Assembly (NCBI GenBank): GCA_947173865.1
Contig: CAMWGS010000096.1
Coordinates: 1 to 7,461 of the forward strand
Length of the DNA: 7,461 bases
DNA from: an uncultured Ruminococcus sp.
Lineage (GTDB): Bacteria > Bacillota > Clostridia > Oscillospirales > Ruminococcaceae
Reading direction: 5' to 3'
Position 1 is the first letter of the stretch; every line of letters starts with the position of its first letter. Below are positions 5,928-7,461 of the stretch, piece by piece. The translations under genes and the position numbers were made by a program. The notes under the pieces are model-generated. The model saw nothing but the letters and a program-made list of their open reading frames with translations. It searched no databases and was not told the DNA's origin.

Positions 5928-6380
5928 TTAAAAGACCCATTCTTCTACAGCAAACGGGTGCATATTTTTATGGAATTTAACCGTAAATTCGCAAGGATAA
6001 TAATTTTTTGTACTGAAAGAGATTGTAAAACCGTCAGTAAAAGGTTTCTGTTGGTGTCCATATCCATATTTACCAAAATAAATCCCACTTATTTCAAATC
6101 CTCTGTCAAGTGCGTCCGGATACCATCTGTCATTTTTCAGGTTAAAGTGTTCTAACCATTTATATGCTATGCTGACACATTTGTCAAGTTCATTAAAAAC
6201 TTTTATTGCAAGTTCTATCACTTCATCGGATATTTGATTGTTCGGTGCTTCAATTATAATTTCGTCTGTTTTTGGAGAATAAATATAAGCATAATCATTC
6301 GCAAAACAGAATTTTTCAAAATTCCTGTTTTCCAAAAATCTGATTATTTCAGACAGACTAACTTTATTAATATAAGACAT
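5928..6380 (-). CDS. unrecognised 150-residue cytosolic protein
   Basis: The protein starts MSYINKVSLSEIIRFLENRN and has no signal peptide or membrane segment. It alternates short strands (YAYIYSPKTDEIIIEAP, 30-46), a helical centre (DEVIELAIKVFNELDKCVSI, 52-71) and a strand-rich C-terminus. That C-terminus contains GFEISGIYFGKYGYG (94-108), GFTISFSTKNYYPCEFTVKF (117-136) and the acidic-aromatic end EEWVF. This alpha-beta layout is seen in many small stand-alone DUF and immunity-like proteins, but I do not recognise the family and assign no function. The start is supported by GAGGG (complement of 6387-6391), 6 bases upstream of ATG 6380. It lies 85 bases downstream of rubrerythrin, with a hairpin terminator between, so it may depend on read-through or on a promoter I could not identify. 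Its mRNA would end at the bidirectional terminator at 5866-5899. Confidence 0.7.
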   Translation of the reverse strand: MSYINKVSLSEIIRFLENRNFEKFCFANDYAYIYSPKTDEIIIEAPNNQISDEVIELAIKVFNELDKCVSIAYKWLEHFNLKNDRWYPDALDRGFEISGIYFGKYGYGHQQKPFTDGFTISFSTKNYYPCEFTVKFHKNMHPFAVEEWVF

Positions 6381-6412
6381 ACAAATCCCTCATTATTCTT
6401 TTGAATTAAAGC

Positions 6413-6448
6413 AACAGCACTTCCGACCTGATGTCTGGAAGTGCCGTT
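6413..6448 (-). terminator. hairpin terminator after rubrerythrin
   Basis: GCACTTCC (6417-6424) pairs exactly with GGAAGTGC (6437-6444). The stem extends inward by GAC/GTC with one bulged base, and outward by AAC/GTT past one mismatch. On the minus strand it lies 18 bases after the rubrerythrin stop, and the tail reads TGTTGCTTTAATT, which is T-rich but interrupted. It is probably a terminator of moderate strength for the superoxide reductase-rubrerythrin mRNA. Confidence 0.65.
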
Positions 6449-6465
6449 ATTAAACTTTGATATGA

Positions 6466-7008
6466 TTAATAATTTTCGCTTCTTACTTCAAAGTAGCTCT
6501 GTGGGTGAGCACATACAGGACATACCTTAGGTGCAGATGTACCTACTACGATATGACCGCAGTTTCTGCACTCCCATACTGTTACACCACTCTTTTCAAA
6601 TACCTGCTGATTCTCAACGTTTTCGAGAAGTTTACGGTATCTTTCTTCATGCTGTTTTTCGATAGCACCAACCATACGGAACTTTACAGCGAGAGCCTTG
6701 AAACCTTCTTCTTCGGCTTCCTTAGCCATTCTCTCATACATATCCGTCCATTCGTGGTTTTCACCCTCAGCAGCAGCACGGAGGTTTTCGGAAGTGTCGC
6801 CGATTCCGCCGAGTTCTTTGAACCACATTTTAGCATGTTCCTTTTCGTTGTTTGCGGTGTCAAGAAAGATTTCGGCTATCTGTTCATATCCTGCTTTCTT
6901 TGCAACAGATGCAAAGTATGTGTACTTGTTTCTTGCCTGAGATTCGCCTGCAAAAGCGTCCTTTAAGTTCTGTTCGGTTTTAGTACCTGCGTATTTGTTT
7001 TCTGCCAT
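6466..7008 (-). CDS. rbr: rubrerythrin (peroxide-reducing di-iron protein)
   Basis: Rubrerythrin reduces hydrogen peroxide to water in the cytosol of anaerobes, taking electrons through its rubredoxin-like domain. The 180-residue protein has the standard order. A ferritin-like four-helix domain (about 10-135) carries the di-iron ligands, seen as GES (Glu22), EKEH (Glu55, His58), an acidic cluster in MAKEAEEEGF (94-103) and EKQH (Glu117, His120). A C-terminal rubredoxin domain has Cys147-x-x-Cys150 and Cys163-x-x-Cys166 for one iron. Length and motifs are those of classical rubrerythrin rather than reverse or erythrin types. The start has AGGAGG (complement of 7018-7023) 9 bases upstream. The superoxide reductase gene ends 21 bases before it on the same strand, so both are read from one mRNA. 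The product of superoxide reductase is this enzyme's substrate. A hairpin terminator follows the gene. Confidence 0.97.
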   Translation of the reverse strand: MAENKYAGTKTEQNLKDAFAGESQARNKYTYFASVAKKAGYEQIAEIFLDTANNEKEHAKMWFKELGGIGDTSENLRAAAEGENHEWTDMYERMAKEAEEEGFKALAVKFRMVGAIEKQHEERYRKLLENVENQQVFEKSGVTVWECRNCGHIVVGTSAPKVCPVCAHPQSYFEVRSENY

Positions 7009-7029
7009 TTTTAGATTCCTCCTGAATAA

Positions 7030-7371
7030 TTAAGATTTCCACAGACCGTGAAGATTACAGTAAGCATATACGGCTTCAACAGTTTCGTTTTCAACTGTAA
7101 AGCAGGCTGACGGTGATTCTTCGGGACTGAGATATTTTACATAAAATCCCTTGTTTGTCTTTACTGCAATCCATTCAATGTAATGAACTTCCTGCATGGG
7201 ATGTTCAACAGAGCCGACTTTTACACAGATTTTTCCGTCATTTGATTCGTAAACAGGAACGTGCTTTTCAACAGCTGCGTCAGTTGTGTTTGCTGTGATT
7301 TCCTTAAGGTTGTCGGCAGAACCGCTTATAGCTTTAAGAATTGCTTTTGAATCGTTTGTGTAGAATTTCAT
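7030..7371 (-). CDS. superoxide reductase (desulfoferrodoxin family) without centre I
   Basis: The 113-residue protein reduces superoxide to hydrogen peroxide at a mononuclear Fe(His)4Cys centre. All ligands are visible: His37 in VEKHVPVYE, with the adjoining Glu35 and Lys36 of the active site, His57 and His63 in EHPMQEVHYIEWI, and Cys105 and His108 in YCNLHGLWK. The N-terminal 30 residues occupy the place of the desulforedoxin domain and keep its lead-out (ANTTDAAVEKH). However, they contain no cysteine, so the Cys4 iron (centre I) cannot form. This is the arrangement of class III enzymes such as that of Treponema. ATG 7371 is preferred: GAGG (complement of 7378-7381) is 6 bases upstream, and the in-frame GTG 7383 overlaps that site. 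It is first in an operon with rubrerythrin. A short AT-rich dyad upstream (7397-7407) may be regulatory. Confidence 0.93.
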   Translation of the reverse strand: MKFYTNDSKAILKAISGSADNLKEITANTTDAAVEKHVPVYESNDGKICVKVGSVEHPMQEVHYIEWIAVKTNKGFYVKYLSPEESPSACFTVENETVEAVYAYCNLHGLWKS

Positions 7372-7461
7372 TTTAGTCCTCACTTTCTGTTTCGGAATAT
7401 TTAATATAGTGAAACAAAGTATGTATATCTCTCAACCCTCATTAAAGAAGAAGAGTCTTTA

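Noticed and set aside
6381..6410. Promoter for the minus-strand gene at 5928-6380 with -10 AATAAT
   Set aside because: The hexamer 17 bases upstream is GTGCTG, which is not a -35 element, and the TTGCTT nearby is too close.
6505..6966. 153-codon plus-strand frame opposite rubrerythrin
   Set aside because: Shadow of the rubrerythrin gene; Cys/Phe-rich and unlike any family I know.
7443..7461. TAAAGA/TCTTTA inverted repeat at the right edge as a terminator
   Set aside because: Only 6 AT-rich pairs, and the window ends there, so neither the full stem nor a T run can be judged.

Overview
The window looks like chromosomal DNA of an anaerobic, AT-rich member of the Clostridia, most likely a Ruminococcus/Oscillospiraceae-type gut bacterium. 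The evidence is low-GC coding sequence with strong GGAGG ribosome binding sites, the Firmicutes gene pair yloU-fakA (Asp23 protein plus DAK2 fatty-acid kinase subunit), and an anaerobe-type oxygen-defence pair (superoxide reductase plus rubrerythrin). I assign the lineage by family knowledge and codon style, not by a database match.

Left part (about 1-2204, + strand): a tightly packed run of small integral membrane proteins surrounding one membrane-anchored PstS-like phosphate-type binding protein. The order is a 5'-truncated membrane protein (to 313), a 45-residue one-helix microprotein (326-463), the binding protein (468-1421), a four-helix membrane protein (1437-1904), and a small membrane protein whose reading frame is broken near its start by what looks like one missing A (1909-2204). 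No ABC permease or ATPase is visible, so the binding domain is more likely a sensor or an orphan module than part of a transporter encoded here.

Middle part (2225-5373, + strand): an excellent extended -10 promoter drives an Asp23/Gls24-family gene and fakA. Two further genes follow with almost no spacing: a DUF7336-like protein and a three-helix membrane protein coupled to it by an ATGA overlap. No terminator is seen inside this run, so the four genes are probably one operon. FakA phosphorylates fatty acids held by a FakB (DegV-family) partner, which is not in this window.

Right part: a small four-helix protein of ferritin-like/DUF2383 type (5425-5859) follows a perfect hairpin that includes its Shine-Dalgarno sequence. 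A strong bidirectional terminator (5866-5909) separates it from the minus-strand genes. Those are an unrecognised 150-residue protein (5928-6380), rubrerythrin (6466-7008) and a superoxide reductase of the kind lacking the desulforedoxin iron centre (7030-7371). The last two form an operon in which superoxide is reduced to peroxide and peroxide to water without making O2.

No tRNA, rRNA, CRISPR array or insertion sequence was seen. There is no gene-free stretch longer than 300 bases.
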